A DNA stretch of 64,000 nt from Mycoplasmopsis cynos (GCF_900660545.1 NZ_LR214986.1:868001-932000), one strand, 5' to 3'; numbered from the stretch's first letter, positions 1-9,709 are shown. Notes: generated from the letters alone by a model not told the origin. Translations and numbers: made by a program.

Positions 1-2
1 TT

Positions 3-404
3 TCGTGAACTCAAAAATGAAAGGATATTTCAAGATCAATTGGCTCAATAATAACTCGTTGTATCAATCCAATATTAGGATTTATTTGTTTATTTATTGT
101 TAGAAAAAAAGTGAGATTTTGCATAAAAAGTGTTTTACTTTGTTCTATTCTTGTTATTTCATATTTCTTATTTGCATTTATTGTATATTTCGCAACTGGG
201 GCAAATGAAAACTTTAAAAATGGAGCAATAATTTATAAATTCCTTCATTTCTATCGTCCTTTCTATGTCAAAAATGGACAATTAGCGATAATTATTCCAC
301 TTGATATTATTATCTTTTTAATTGGACTTTTTGTACCTATTGCAATTGGTTATTTTTGAAAATTTGTTTACAGAATTCAAAATGCTAAATGCAAAAAACA
401 ATAA
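3..404 (+). CDS. C-terminal part of a multi-pass membrane protein (partial)
   Basis: The frame is open from the window edge to TAA at 402-404, with TGA as Trp, so only the C-terminal 133 residues are visible and the gene starts before the window. They are strongly hydrophobic: one likely membrane segment sits around the in-frame GTG at 111, and another stretch reads LDIIIFLIGLFVPIAIGYFW near the end, followed by a basic tail. A polar stretch with TGANENF and HFYRPFY lies between them. It resembles the mycoplasma DUF1600-type membrane proteins, but I have no decisive motif, so the family is a guess. A rho-independent terminator follows directly. The competing frame at 1-51 stops after 16 codons. 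Confidence 0.5.
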
Positions 405-427
405 ACAATAATATTTAAATTTTAATT

Positions 428-462
428 GTTATATGCATAATTGAAAATGCATATAACTTTTT
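428..462 (+). terminator. Rho-independent terminator
   Basis: Perfect 11-bp stem (428-438 with 447-457), 8-nt loop, then a T run. It ends the transcript of the membrane protein at 3-404. Confidence 0.8.
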
Positions 463-474
463 AAACAAACAAAC

Positions 475-494
475 AAAAAAAAAAAAAAAAAAAA
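475..494. repeat. A20 homopolymer
   Basis: Uninterrupted run of 20 A on the plus strand in the gene-poor stretch 405-1551. No lipoprotein gene lies next to it now. Its length is like the tracts placed before the lipoprotein genes, but the flanking GGAACTTGT motif is absent. Confidence 0.9.
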
Positions 495-631
495 GATCAA
501 TAATATGCTATGAAAAATTCATAATCATTTTTCAGTGGATGTGTTATTTAGCAACTTAAATTACTATGTTAAACCTTAAGAAAATACCAAAAAATGAGCA
601 ACTTTTTATTAAGAAATGAAAAAGGGGATAA

Positions 632-856
632 CTAAATGTAAAAAACAACAACCATTATTTTATTAATGATCATTGTTTCATCAACAAAATTCAAGCTGTC
701 ATTCGATTTTGCATTTTGAATATTAGAACAAAATCCGAATTCTCTCACTTTGTTCTCTCCTACAACGCGTTATTAAATCACCCCGAACAAATCTAATATA
801 CCTATAACAATAAGGAAAAACACCCCGAAGGTAATAAATTTTCATATCCATCTCAT
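632..856 (-). other. Two possible micro-ORFs in a gene-poor stretch
   Basis: On the minus strand, ATG at 856 with a good upstream AGAAAGGA starts a 27-residue hydrophobic peptide (MRWIWKFITFGVFFLIVIGI followed by seven residues) that ends at TAATAA (770-775). Nineteen bases after that double stop, GTG at 748, preceded by AGGAGA, opens a 38-residue frame in the same phase that ends at 632. Both could be real small genes, or one decayed gene broken by the double stop. I do not recognise either. The remainder of 405-1551 shows no supportable gene except the candidate RNA at 1410-1528. Confidence 0.3.
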
Positions 857-1375
857 ATATAATCCTTTCTATTAAAATTAATTTTAACACAAGAACAAAA
901 ATATTTATAAATTATGAAAACATATGTAACTTAAGGATAAATACAGCTTTCTTTTTTTCATGTATTCCATAATAAAATTATTTTTTTAAAAAGGGGCGCC
1001 ATTAAATTATTTAAAAAGTATATATAATCACTATAAAATATCAGAAAGTATTAAAAATATAATTATATATTACATTAATTTACAAACCAAAATTATATGA
1101 TGCAAAATGTTAATGAGTATAGAACATAATTTCATATAATTAAGATAATAAGTAACAATTGGTGATCGCCTAGCTTTATATTTTTTAATTTCCTCACTCT
1201 TAACCGCTATTAAAAACCATTGCCTTTTTAAAGATGTAAGTAAAAACTTACAAAAACACCTTGCTCCCTTGATTTTCTTATATATCCTTTTTGAAATAAA
1301 AACTTTAGTAAGATTTAAATAATATTTTTTACTAATAAGTTGCACATGACTTTTGGAATATATAAAAATATTTTC

Positions 1376-1403
1376 TTGATTATTTTAAGAAATATGATAT
1401 ACT
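1376..1403 (+). promoter_or_regulatory. Promoter of candidate small RNA
   Basis: TTGATT (1376-1381), 16-nt spacer, TATACT (1398-1403). No coding sequence with a ribosome binding site follows before the terminator at 1501. Confidence 0.55.
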
Positions 1404-1409
1404 AACTTT

Positions 1410-1528
1410 GATGCTTGCTTATGCAAGACTGTGTATTATTTAAAATATACTTCTTGAGCCAAAATATATAATGCTCCTTTCACTTGAATAATACTAAAAT
1501 AAAATTTCCACTAAATGTGGAAATTTTC
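1410..1528 (+). ncRNA. Candidate ~120-nt small RNA
   Basis: A good promoter at 1376-1403 and a perfect terminator at 1501-1527 bracket about 120 nt without a plausible gene. The RNA could fold into a CTTGC/GCAAG hairpin (1414-1427), a 7-bp hairpin with one G-U pair (1431-1450), a weak GAGC/GCTC pairing (1456-1476) and the terminator. It ends just before the promoter of the LacI-type gene. I recognise no named RNA family; it is not tmRNA, RNase P RNA or SRP RNA by their usual conserved segments. Transcription is inferred only from the signals. Confidence 0.4.
1501..1528 (+). terminator. Rho-independent terminator
   Basis: Perfect 11-bp stem (1501-1511 with 1517-1527) around a 5-nt loop. The right arm ends in TTTT. 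It overlaps the region where a -35 box of the next gene would lie. Confidence 0.75.
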
Positions 1529-1538
1529 ATATCTTTGA

Positions 1539-1544
1539 TATAAT
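1539..1544 (+). promoter_or_regulatory. -10 box of a probably leaderless gene
   Basis: TATAAT ends 7 nt before the ATG at 1552, so transcription should start at or next to the start codon. There is no Shine-Dalgarno sequence. Confidence 0.55.
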
Positions 1545-1551
1545 AAATTAT

Positions 1552-2532
1552 ATGAAAAATAATAGCAATATTGATAAGAAAACAATATCATATAAAGAAA
1601 TAGCTGAACAAGCTCAAACATCTATTTCTACAATTAGTAGATATTATAATAATGGATATGTTTCAAACAAAACACGAGAAAAAATATTAGAAGTTGTAAC
1701 AAAAAATGAATATTTTCCAAATCATGGGGCTAGATTAATAAGAGGTAAAGATAATTCTATTTTTGTTATTATGCCAGTTTGAGCACAAAATTTATATAAT
1801 TCAATCATAGGCGGTATTATCACTTCATCATCAAAATCTGGTAGAAGAGTTAATACTACATATTCAAACAGTAATACTGTTGATTATATTGAAACTATAA
1901 GATATGCATTATCATGAAGACCATTAGCGATTGTAGTTTTTGTGCCTCAATACGACAAAGACTTATTTGATTTTTTAAGAAAAGTAAGTGATACTACAAT
2001 TGTGGTATATGGACACAAAATTCACGGTCTTAATTGAATTAAACCTGATTTAAAACAAGGATTTTATGAGTTAGTCCATAAATTTATCGAACCTCAATCT
2101 GTAAAGGTTGCATTTATAGTTGACACTAAACTTAGTGATAGTCAAAGAACTGAACGAATAGCAGGTTTTGAGACTGCTTGTCGTGAACTTAATGTTGAAA
2201 GCGTTATTATTCCACTTGAAAGTAAAAAAGACTTACATGCCCTAGTAGAATTAAATAAAAATCTTAAAATGCTCGGAATTAGAAACCTTGTTTGTTCAAC
2301 ACATGAAACATATGTTTCAATTACTACAACATTAGGTACTAAGGAATTTAATGTTACTGATATTGGATATCAATCAATTTATGATAATATCAAAAACTAT
2401 AAAGCTAAAATCTTTATTGATTACCCAAAAATTGGTATGTTAATAGATAAAATGATCACAAGTATTAAAGAAACTGGTGATCCACAAGAAAAAACTATTA
2501 ATACTTTAATTATTTCAACAGACAAAAACTAG
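1552..2532 (+). CDS. LacI-family transcriptional regulator
   Basis: A 326-residue DNA-binding regulator. The N-terminus carries the LacI helix-turn-helix (YKEIAEQAQTSISTISRYYN, about residues 15-34), followed by the usual hinge-type segment (VSNKTREKILEVV). The remaining ~260 residues fit a periplasmic-binding-protein-like sensor domain, with LacI-type strands such as VKVAFIVDTKLSDSQRTERI and a C-terminal tail. The ligand cannot be told from the sequence, and no sugar operon adjoins it, so it may act on distant genes. ATG at 1552 is the only start that includes the HTH. It has no Shine-Dalgarno and a -10 box 7 nt upstream, so the mRNA is likely leaderless. A terminator follows the stop codon. 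Confidence 0.88.
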
Positions 2533-2553
2533 CCATAATTGGTTAGTTTTTGT
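2522..2553 (+). terminator. Rho-independent terminator
   Basis: 13-bp stem with one G-U pair (2522-2534 with 2541-2553), 6-nt loop. The left arm overlaps the end of the regulator gene. Confidence 0.75.
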
Positions 2554-2586
2554 ATTATAATTATTAAAGTCAAAATAAGGAGATAT

Positions 2587-3873
2587 ATGAATAAAAGTTT
2601 TAGGAAAAAATATGATTTTTTACTCAGTAATCTTACGAACATTGTATGAAATACTGAACTAAAAAAAGATAATACTAGCACTATATATAAAAATGCTTAT
2701 CATTTGGTTAGAAATTTGTATCTATTATTAATTAGTTTAACATGTTTAATATCACTATTAACATTATTTAAACCAGGACCATCCATAGCTAATGCATGAT
2801 ATATTTTTATCTCTATTTTACAGATATTTTCATTTTTCTTTTTTGCTATTGATTATATATTACATCTGATAACATACAATAAGTTTTTAGAATCTAAAAG
2901 ATTGTATTTAAATCACCATCAAACAATTTTTAAATATGTCTTTTCATTTAGGGGAATTATTTTATTTTTATGTGTGTTAAGCTCAATACATGTTATTTCA
3001 AACATCGGAGCAATTGATCCAAGCGTCTCAAAAGTATTTGATACATTCAAATTTTTAAACATAGCTAGAATAATACGCTTTTTTGCTATTTTATCAATTT
3101 TTACACCGTTTAAACTAATTTATGGTGTGTTCGAAAAGCAAAAAAAAGTTTTATTCAATGTGTTGATTATTTCTATTTTCTTAATAATAATTTTTGCTTT
3201 ATTGATTTGAAACTCAGAAACTACTCATTTATATGAAGTTCAAGATAATTTCTTGGCATCAAATAAAATCAAAAGGGGTTGAATTAGTATTTATGAATCA
3301 TACATTAATAATCATATTGAAAATCTAAAAAAAGATGAAATAATTAATTGATTAGGTTCACACAACATCAATCAAGATAACCTTGATTTAGTTAAATCTA
3401 AGTATAAAGAATTTCAAAATCTATCTAATGGTTATGTAACTTCTTTTATAGATTCACTATATTTTTCAACTATTACATTAACTACTATAGGTTATGGTGA
3501 TTTTACACCACATGCTCAAATTAGTAAAGTAATTGTTTCATTAAATAGTTTATTAGCAATTGCAATTGTTGCTATTCCATCAGGGGTTGTTGCTAGTGAA
3601 TTCTTATTATTAACTCAACAAAAACTAAAAAAAGAAGAACAAGAACGTAAAAAAGACGATTCATTGTCGGCATCATCAAAAACAAAAACAATCTCAAACA
3701 GTGAAAGTCCAAACTTTATTAAGCAAAAAAATAAAACTCAAACAATTATGATTGATCAAAATCAAATAGATAATAATCAAAATCTTCAAATTTTAGAAAC
3801 TAAAAAACTACCTAAAAAAATAAACTCAAAACAAACAAGAAAAAATTTAAAGGAAGTAGCTAAAAATGATTAA
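2587..3873 (+). CDS. Voltage-gated-type potassium channel protein
   Basis: A 428-residue integral membrane protein with the K+ selectivity filter TTIGYGD at residues 299-305, inside a typical pore helix and followed by an S6-like helix. Upstream there are four to five hydrophobic helices in a six-helix arrangement. The S4-like segment ([17 protein letters not shown]) has few arginines, so voltage sensing is doubtful. A long polar loop lies between S5 and the pore. The last ~80 residues are a charged, low-complexity cytoplasmic tail rich in K, Q, N and S. AAGGAG at 2577-2582 supports ATG 2587. The 3' end overlaps the endonuclease IV start by 8 nt, so the two genes are probably co-transcribed. 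K+ flux is inferred from the filter motif. Confidence 0.88.
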
Positions 3874-4699
3874 AATCGGTTCACATATTTCATTTAAAAA
3901 ACCAGGATACTTAGTCGAAGCGGCAAAAGAATCGTTAAATAATAATGCAAACACAATGATGATATATTTAGGAGCTCCGCAAAGCACAACTAGAGTTCCG
4001 GTTGAAAATTATCGCCTCAATGAATATTTAGATGAATATGCTAAATATATTCCTCAAGAAGATATTATTATTCATGCTCCATATGTAATTAATCCAGCAA
4101 ATCCAGATAAAGCCCTTTATTCAAATGATTTTTTAATCAAGGAAATTAAAAGAATGAATCATATTGGCGCTAAATATTTAGTGCTTCATCCAGGCGCTTA
4201 TACAACCCATGAAACACAAGAAGCATTAGATCAATTAATAGATAGTTTAAAATACATTTTAGAAAACACTCAAGATGTAGTTATTTGTCTTGAAACAATG
4301 AGCGGTAAAGGAACAGAAATAGGAATTAATTTTGAGCAAATTCGTTTCTTGCTTGATTGAGTAAATTCTCCTAGGTTAAAGGTTTGTCTAGATACTTGTC
4401 ATCTTTGAGATGCTGGTTATGATTTACAAAATTATGAAGAATTTAAAACAGAATTAAATAAATATAACTTACTTGATGAAATTAAAGTAATTCATCTAAA
4501 TGACTCTAAACATGAAATTTTCTCTAAAAAAGACCGTCATGCAAATATTGGAAAAGGAACAATCGGTTTAAAAACATTAAAAAAATTTGTTCATGATCCT
4601 GATTTTGATAATATTCCAATAATATTAGAAACACCATGAGTAAATGATGAACCTATCTATAAACAAGAAATTCAAATGTTACTTGATTCTAATGACTAG
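3866..4699 (+). CDS. nfo: Endonuclease IV (AP endonuclease)
   Basis: A 277-residue protein of normal length for this family, a TIM-barrel enzyme that cleaves 5' of abasic sites in base-excision repair using three zinc ions. Metal-ligand motifs appear in order: GSHIS at the N-terminus, [44 protein letters not shown] and ILETPW near the C-terminus. The start codon lies inside the end of the K+ channel gene, implying translational coupling. Two hairpins follow the stop codon. Confidence 0.95.
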
Positions 4700-4760
4700 T
4701 TTCTAAAATAAAAATTAATATGATAGATTATAATATAAAAAGTATTCAAAATTTTGATCT

Positions 4761-4799
4761 AAAAAATACGGTGCTGTAGGATATTTTGTGTATTTTTTT
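4761..4799 (+). terminator. Probable terminator after nfo
   Basis: 9-bp stem (4761-4769 with 4790-4798) with a 20-nt loop; the right arm is GTATTTTTT plus one more T. Confidence 0.55.
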
Positions 4800-4860
4800 C
4801 TTACCAACATAAGTTGCTAGAAATAAAGAATAACAACACAAATAGAATAAAATTATAGCA

Positions 4861-4925
4861 AAAAACAAACACATTATATGGTCTAAATATAGAGCTGCCC
4901 TATTTTAATGAATGTGTTTGTTTTT
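4861..4925. terminator. 15-bp hairpin with long loop
   Basis: Perfect 15-bp stem (4861-4875 with 4911-4925) with a 35-nt loop, flanked by A and T runs so it could end transcription from either side. Apart from hairpins, I see no gene in 4700-5246. Confidence 0.5.
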
Positions 4926-5161
4926 TTATTATTCTTCAAATAATATTTTAAAGTTGATTTTTAATTGTGAAGTAAACAACTTTCATAAGAGATTCTCCTG
5001 CTAAAAAATGTTTTATTTTTAAAAATTTTTCTGATATTTATATCCAGATTTCAAACCATATTTGTAATATAAATTAATTTTCTAATTTCCTTTAAAAAAT
5101 TAAAAAAAGTGAATAAATCATAAGAATTTTTTTCTGCCTTCATTTTTAGACTAAAAACATT

Positions 5162-5195
5162 AGAAAAGCCGCATGTAAAATTATGCGGTTTTTCT
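5162..5195 (-). terminator. Rho-independent terminator
   Basis: 13-bp stem with one wobble pair (5162-5174 with 5183-5195), 8-nt loop. It lies 50 nt downstream of the coiled-coil lipoprotein gene on the minus strand. Confidence 0.7.
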
Positions 5196-5246
5196 AGATT
5201 GTATTGATAAATTTTAATATATAAAATTATTTAACTTTGAGAAATT

Positions 5247-6386
5247 TTATTGTTTAAGTGCATCTAATTCTGCTTTTTTTTGATTTGCGAGTTGGATTTT
5301 TTGATTAAGGGTTTCTTGAGTCTTTTCTTGCTTTTCTTGAGCTTGTTTTTGCTTTTGTTTAGCATCCTCTAAGTCTTTTCTTGCTTTTTGTAAATCAGCT
5401 TCTTTTTGTTTAAGTTCATTACCTTTTTGTTGATATCTAACAAATAATTCAGTTAATTTACTTTCCAATTCACTAGTATGAGTATTTAAACGCTTCTTTT
5501 CTTCTTTAATTTTTTCTAACCTATCTTGTTCTTGTTTTAGAATTTTTTCCTTTTCTTCAACATTCATTTTTTGTGCTTTAGCACTATCAAGATCTTTTTG
5601 AGCATTATTAACTTCTTCTATTTTTTTATTTTCCTCATCTGTTTTTGTTTTAGAATTTTTTTCAGCTTGCTCCAAATCCTTTTCAGCCTTTTTCTTTTGC
5701 TCTTCAGCTTCTTGTTTTTCCTTTTCAATCTTTTGTTTTTCTTCTGTTTTAGTGGCTAAATCTGTTGTTTTTTGTTCTACTTCTTTTATAGCACTTTGCA
5801 ATTCTTGTTTAGCTAAATTATTAGCATTTTCTGCATTTGATTGTTCTTCTTGGGCTTCACTATATTCATTAGTTTTTTTAGTAATTGCTTCTTGCTTTGC
5901 TTTTTCGGTTGAATTATCTTTATTATGACTTTCTTTTGGAGTTGATAAAGGTGGTTTTGGTTTGCTAGGTGTATCATTATTATGAGACATTGAAGAATCT
6001 TGATTATTACCAGCATCATGCGACTTATCAGGTTGTTTTGGCGGAAGAGGGTGTGAACCCTTGTTTGCATCATTTGAAGAATTATCATTAGATGGAGGTG
6101 TCTCATTAGCAGCGCCACTATTATTATTTTCACTTGTTACTGGTGGTTTTGACATATCATTACTTATATTATTTCCATCTTTATTATTATTATTTGTCGG
6201 TGGAATCGGTGTTTCTTTTTTACCTTGATCTTTTTTATTATCACTTTCATCTGGAGTTGATAAAGGTGGATTTGGTTTGTTAGATGAATCACTTTTATTT
6301 GATTCTCCACATGAGATTAATGAACCAAATAATGTTACTGATGAAATAACTCCTAATGCACTAAAAACTTTTTTTCATTTACACAT
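5247..6386 (-). CDS. Coiled-coil surface lipoprotein
   Basis: A 379-residue lipoprotein. The signal peptide ends in the lipobox GSLISC (Cys26). Residues ~30-170 are a low-complexity Pro/Asn/Ser/Asp/Lys stalk with repeated NKPNPPLSTP-like segments. Residues ~170-379 are an almost continuous E/K/Q-rich coiled coil (EKEKQEAEEQKKKAEKDLEQ and similar). The start is ATG 6386, with AGGAGA just upstream and a TGA Trp at codon 4. Start sites further in lack a signal peptide. It belongs to no family I can name; a surface fibre or adhesin-like role is only inference. It has no homopolymer promoter, unlike the five lipoproteins beside it. Confidence 0.85.
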
Positions 6387-6562
6387 ATTTCTCCTATCAT
6401 TTAATCAAATATATTATGCATTTTATATTCATACAATAAAACTTAAACATAAACGATTTGCTTTTATTATGATATATATAATATTATATATAAAAATATT
6501 TTATTTAATGCCTTTAATTTTTATTGCTAATTGCTAATTATTTTAAATAAATATAAATTTCA

Positions 6563-6606
6563 TTTTTAAAATGCCGATTATTTAACATAATTCGGCATTT
6601 TAAAAA
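6563..6606. terminator. Bidirectional terminator
   Basis: Perfect 15-bp stem (6563-6577 with 6592-6606), 14-nt loop, with a T run on the minus strand. It ends the lipoprotein gene at 6623-7867. Confidence 0.8.
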
Positions 6607-6622
6607 TAATTTAAATAATTTA

Positions 6623-7867
6623 TTAACTCATTTTCTTGGTTGATTCTGCTTTGATTTTGTCTAGTTCAGTTTTAATTTGATCAAGACTATCAGCTTTTAA
6701 ATCGTTTATTTTCTTTTTCAATTTCGCTTCTTTACCATTAGCATTTTTAATAATATCTTTCACTTTTGTAACAACTTCTTTTATTTTAGCAATAATATCA
6801 TCAACTTCTGTTATAGTAGTTGCTTTCATTATAAATGACTTTATTTTCTCAATTAATTCAGTAGGTTTTTTATCCATACCATCTAAAATTTTATCCGCGT
6901 TTAGGTCAGCGGCTTTTTTTGCAACTAAAATAATAGTTTCGACCATTTTATTTATTTTTTCTTGTAATTGATCAACATTTAAACCATGAGTAGTTTTCTT
7001 ATCTGCTTGAATTGCATCAATTCCTGATTTTTTAATAAATTCTTCTCTTTTTTCTTGCGGAATAATTCCATATTTATTAACTTTTGCTTCAAAACCTTTC
7101 GGTCTAATTGTTTCATAAATTTGTCAAATCAATTCTTCTTCGGTGTATTTTTTCTCAGGGTCATTACTAAACAATTTTGATAAACGGTTATTTAACCCAT
7201 TTTTTTTATCCTCAGGGAAGCTGGCATCTAATTTAAAACCTATTTCTAAAATCTTACTATATTTTTCAATTTTTGAGCTATATTCAATAAATGTCTTTTT
7301 TAACTCATCTAATTGTTTTAACTTTTCTTCATCTGCAACATTTTGATCTTTAATTTCAGTAACTTTTGATTTTAAATAGGTCTTTGTTTCATTAGAGGAT
7401 TCAATATTTGCTGGATACTTAAATTTTTCATCAACATATTTTGTTAATTCCATTGATTTTGCTTCAACTGTAACTTTCGGAGTCATTTCATTACTATTTT
7501 CACCGTTATTATTTTGTTTTCCACCTTCATTTTTTTTATCTTTTTCTGGTTCTTTTTTCATTCCTTCACCTGGTTTATCTTTTTTATCAGTTTCATTAGT
7601 ATTTCCTGAGTTTTCATTTGATGAACCATCACCTTGTTGAGGTGTTTTTTCTGGTGTTTTAGGTGCTTCTGGAGTAGGATTTCCAGGTGTATTTTCTCCA
7701 TCTTTTGGTTTTGATGAATTTCCTTGATTATTGTTTTGATCTATTCCTTCTGTACTAGAATCACTTGGTTTAGGTTTTTTATTAGCACAAGCTACCACAC
7801 TAGCACCAACTAAAGTTGAAATTGATAATAATCCAAGACCACTAAAAATTTTCTTGTATTTACTCAT
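6623..7867 (-). CDS. Paralogous variable lipoprotein A
   Basis: A 414-residue lipoprotein, first in position of five tandem paralogues. The signal peptide MSKYKKIFSGLGLLSISTLV ends in a lipobox with Cys27. A ~110-residue low-complexity region rich in P, N, G, K and E follows, then a K/E-rich helical C-terminal half. It carries the family motif EELIWQIYETIRPKGFEAKV, with Trp coded by TGA, which is why the gene seems broken in the standard code. The promoter is preceded by a T18 (A18 on the sense strand) tract. Function unknown; exposure on the cell surface is inferred from the lipobox, and on/off switching from the tract. Confidence 0.88.
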
Positions 7868-7960
7868 TATTCTCCTTAATACTTAAAATGTTAAAAATAC
7901 TTAATAATAGATTTAATAATTAGTTTTGTATGTAGTACGAGAAAATTTTAGTGGTCAATC

Positions 7961-8022
7961 ATTATAAAAATTTATCAATTTACTTTCCAAAACGAACAAG
8001 TTCCTTTTTTTTTTTTTTTTTT
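7961..8022 (-). promoter_or_regulatory. Homopolymer-linked promoter of lipoprotein A
   Basis: On the sense strand: A18 (8005-8022), GGAACTTGTTC, a weak -35 (TTGGAA, 7985-7990), 18-nt spacer, -10 TATAAT (7961-7966). The tract lies 138 nt from the start codon. Confidence 0.75.
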
Positions 8023-8158
8023 AGCAAAGTGTGATATAATGTTGAATTTAACTTATTTAACTATAATTAAACATTTGAAGTTAGAATTGAACTTTATATT
8101 TTTATTAATTTATTTTATTATGATATATTAGTGATTTTGAAAAATAGCATATTTAAAT

Positions 8159-8191
8159 AAAAAAGTCATATTCAACCTATATGACTTTTTT
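8159..8191 (-). terminator. Rho-independent terminator
   Basis: Perfect 13-bp stem (8159-8171 with 8179-8191), 7-nt loop, ending in T run on the minus strand. Follows lipoprotein B. Confidence 0.8.
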
Positions 8192-8195
8192 AAAA

Positions 8196-9377
8196 TTATT
8201 GTTGTGAATTTGGTTTTGCTGTCATAGTTTTTGAATTAGGTTGTGTATTAGCATCAGAATTTTTCTTAGATTTTTCTTTTGCTTTTTTAACTAATTCAAC
8301 CATTTTTTCTATTTTTTGTTTTAATTGATCAATAGTTATACCAGGTTTTAATTTCATTGAAACAGGAATTTGTTTAACTTCTTTATTTTCAATATATTCC
8401 TTTTGTTTCAAACTATCTTTTTCAATTTCTTTAATTTTAGCAACAAATCCTTGTTGTCTAACAGTCTCGTAAATTTGCCAAATTAATTCACCTTCTGTAT
8501 AATTAGCATTATGGTCATCGCCATATAATCTGGCTAAACGAGCATTTAATCCTTTTTTATTTTTTTCTGGGAACTTTTCAAATAAACCAAAACCTAATTT
8601 CAAAATTTCATTATATTTTTTAACTTTTTCCTCTAAATCACTTGGTATGGTTCCTTTTATTTGTTCAATAGTTGTTAATGAATTTAATTTGGATTTTAAA
8701 TAATCTTTCGCTAATGGAATATCATTTTTTTCTGAATTAGGATAAGGTAAGGAATCTATTTTCGAAATAGTTTTATCTAATTCTTCTTTAATTTGAATAA
8801 GTTTTTTATTTAAATCGCTTAATTCTTCAAGTTTTTTATCCTCAGTTGTACCTGATTTTTTACTAATAGTTTTAATTTCATTTTTTAAAGTTTCCTTAGC
8901 AGGTGCATCTTTTTGAGGATAAGGGAGTTTTTCTACACTTAACAATAATTCCATCGATTTTGCTTCAACAGTAACTTTCGGTGTCATTTCATTATTATTT
9001 TCGTGATTTGAATTATTCATGCCTGCTTCACCTTTATTTTGATCTTGTGTATTACCTTTTGAGTCATTACTTTGACCAGTATTACCATTTTGTTCTGGAG
9101 TAGGTGCGCTAGGTGCATCTGGCGCAGGAGTGCCTTCTTTTGGAGTCTCAGGTTTTTCTTGATTATTATGATCTGTTCCTGGTGCAGGATTTTGTGGCAT
9201 TTCAGGTTTTCCTTGTTCTGGTGTAGTTGAATTTCCTTGATTATTATTTTGATCTATTGCTTCTGTGTTAGAATCTTTTGGACTAGGGTTTTTAGCACAA
9301 GCAACAACACTAGCACCAATTAATGTTGAAATTGATAATAATCCAAGACCACTAAAAATTTTCTTGTATTTACTCAT
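8196..9377 (-). CDS. Paralogous variable lipoprotein B
   Basis: A 393-residue lipoprotein of the same family as its neighbours: near-identical signal peptide, Cys27, a P/N/Q/G-rich stalk with PEQGKPEMPQNPAPGTDHNN, then helical units beginning with a KLPYP-type motif (EKLPYPQKDAPAKE, DSLPYPNSEKND). It has the shared GELIWQIYETVRQQGFVAKI segment, here with a TGG Trp, and a K-rich C-terminus. The start is backed by AAGGAGAAT just upstream. No enzymatic motif is visible. The repeating YP units and stalk suggest a surface display protein built from exchangeable blocks. Confidence 0.9.
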   Translation of the reverse strand: MSKYKKIFSGLGLLSISTLIGASVVACAKNPSPKDSNTEAIDQNNNQGNSTTPEQGKPEMPQNPAPGTDHNNQEKPETPKEGTPAPDAPSAPTPEQNGNTGQSNDSKGNTQDQNKGEAGMNNSNHENNNEMTPKVTVEAKSMELLLSVEKLPYPQKDAPAKETLKNEIKTISKKSGTTEDKKLEELSDLNKKLIQIKEELDKTISKIDSLPYPNSEKNDIPLAKDYLKSKLNSLTTIEQIKGTIPSDLEEKVKKYNEILKLGFGLFEKFPEKNKKGLNARLARLYGDDHNANYTEGELIWQIYETVRQQGFVAKIKEIEKDSLKQKEYIENKEVKQIPVSMKLKPGITIDQLKQKIEKMVELVKKAKEKSKKNSDANTQPNSKTMTAKPNSQQ

Positions 9378-9471
9378 TATTCTCCTTAATACTTAAAAAT
9401 TGTTAAAAATACTTAATATAGATTTAATAATTAGTTGTGTATGTAGTACGAGAAAATTTTAGTGATCAATC

Positions 9472-9531
9472 ATTATAAAACTTATCAATTTATCATCGCA
9501 AAACGAACAAGTTCCTTTTTTTTTTTTTTTT
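9472..9531 (-). promoter_or_regulatory. Homopolymer-linked promoter of lipoprotein B
   Basis: Sense strand: A16 (9516-9531), GGAACTTGTTC, -35 TTGCGA (9496-9501), 18-nt spacer, -10 TATAAT (9472-9477). Shortest tract of the set, 139 nt from the start codon. Confidence 0.75.
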
Positions 9532-9670
9532 AACAAAATGTAATAAAATAAGAAAATTTAACTTTAAGATCTATAAATAAGACTAATAAGTTTTAAATAT
9601 TATTAAGATTTATTTTTAATATATTATTTAATTAATAAGAAAATAGTAATATTTTTCATAAAACTTAGTT

Positions 9671-9709
9671 ATATTTAAAAGCCGCATTAGCAATGCGACT
9701 TTTAAATAT
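9671..9709 (-). terminator. Rho-independent terminator
   Basis: 17-bp stem (9671-9687 with 9693-9709). The one irregular pair is a G-U only when read as minus-strand RNA, which fixes its direction. Follows lipoprotein C. Confidence 0.8.

Noticed and set aside
1-51. A 16-codon end of a gene in frame 1
   Set aside because: It overlaps a longer open frame with a convincing membrane-protein composition that runs to 404. Short open ends are common at window edges.
1070-1345. 91-codon minus-strand frame in the gene-poor stretch
   Set aside because: GTG start without ribosome site, no recognisable domain, composition like random AT-rich sequence. I could not support it.
6623-7867. Pseudogene broken by stop codons (and the same for many other genes here)
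   Set aside because: All interrupting codons are TGA at positions where relatives have Trp. With code 4 the frames are intact.
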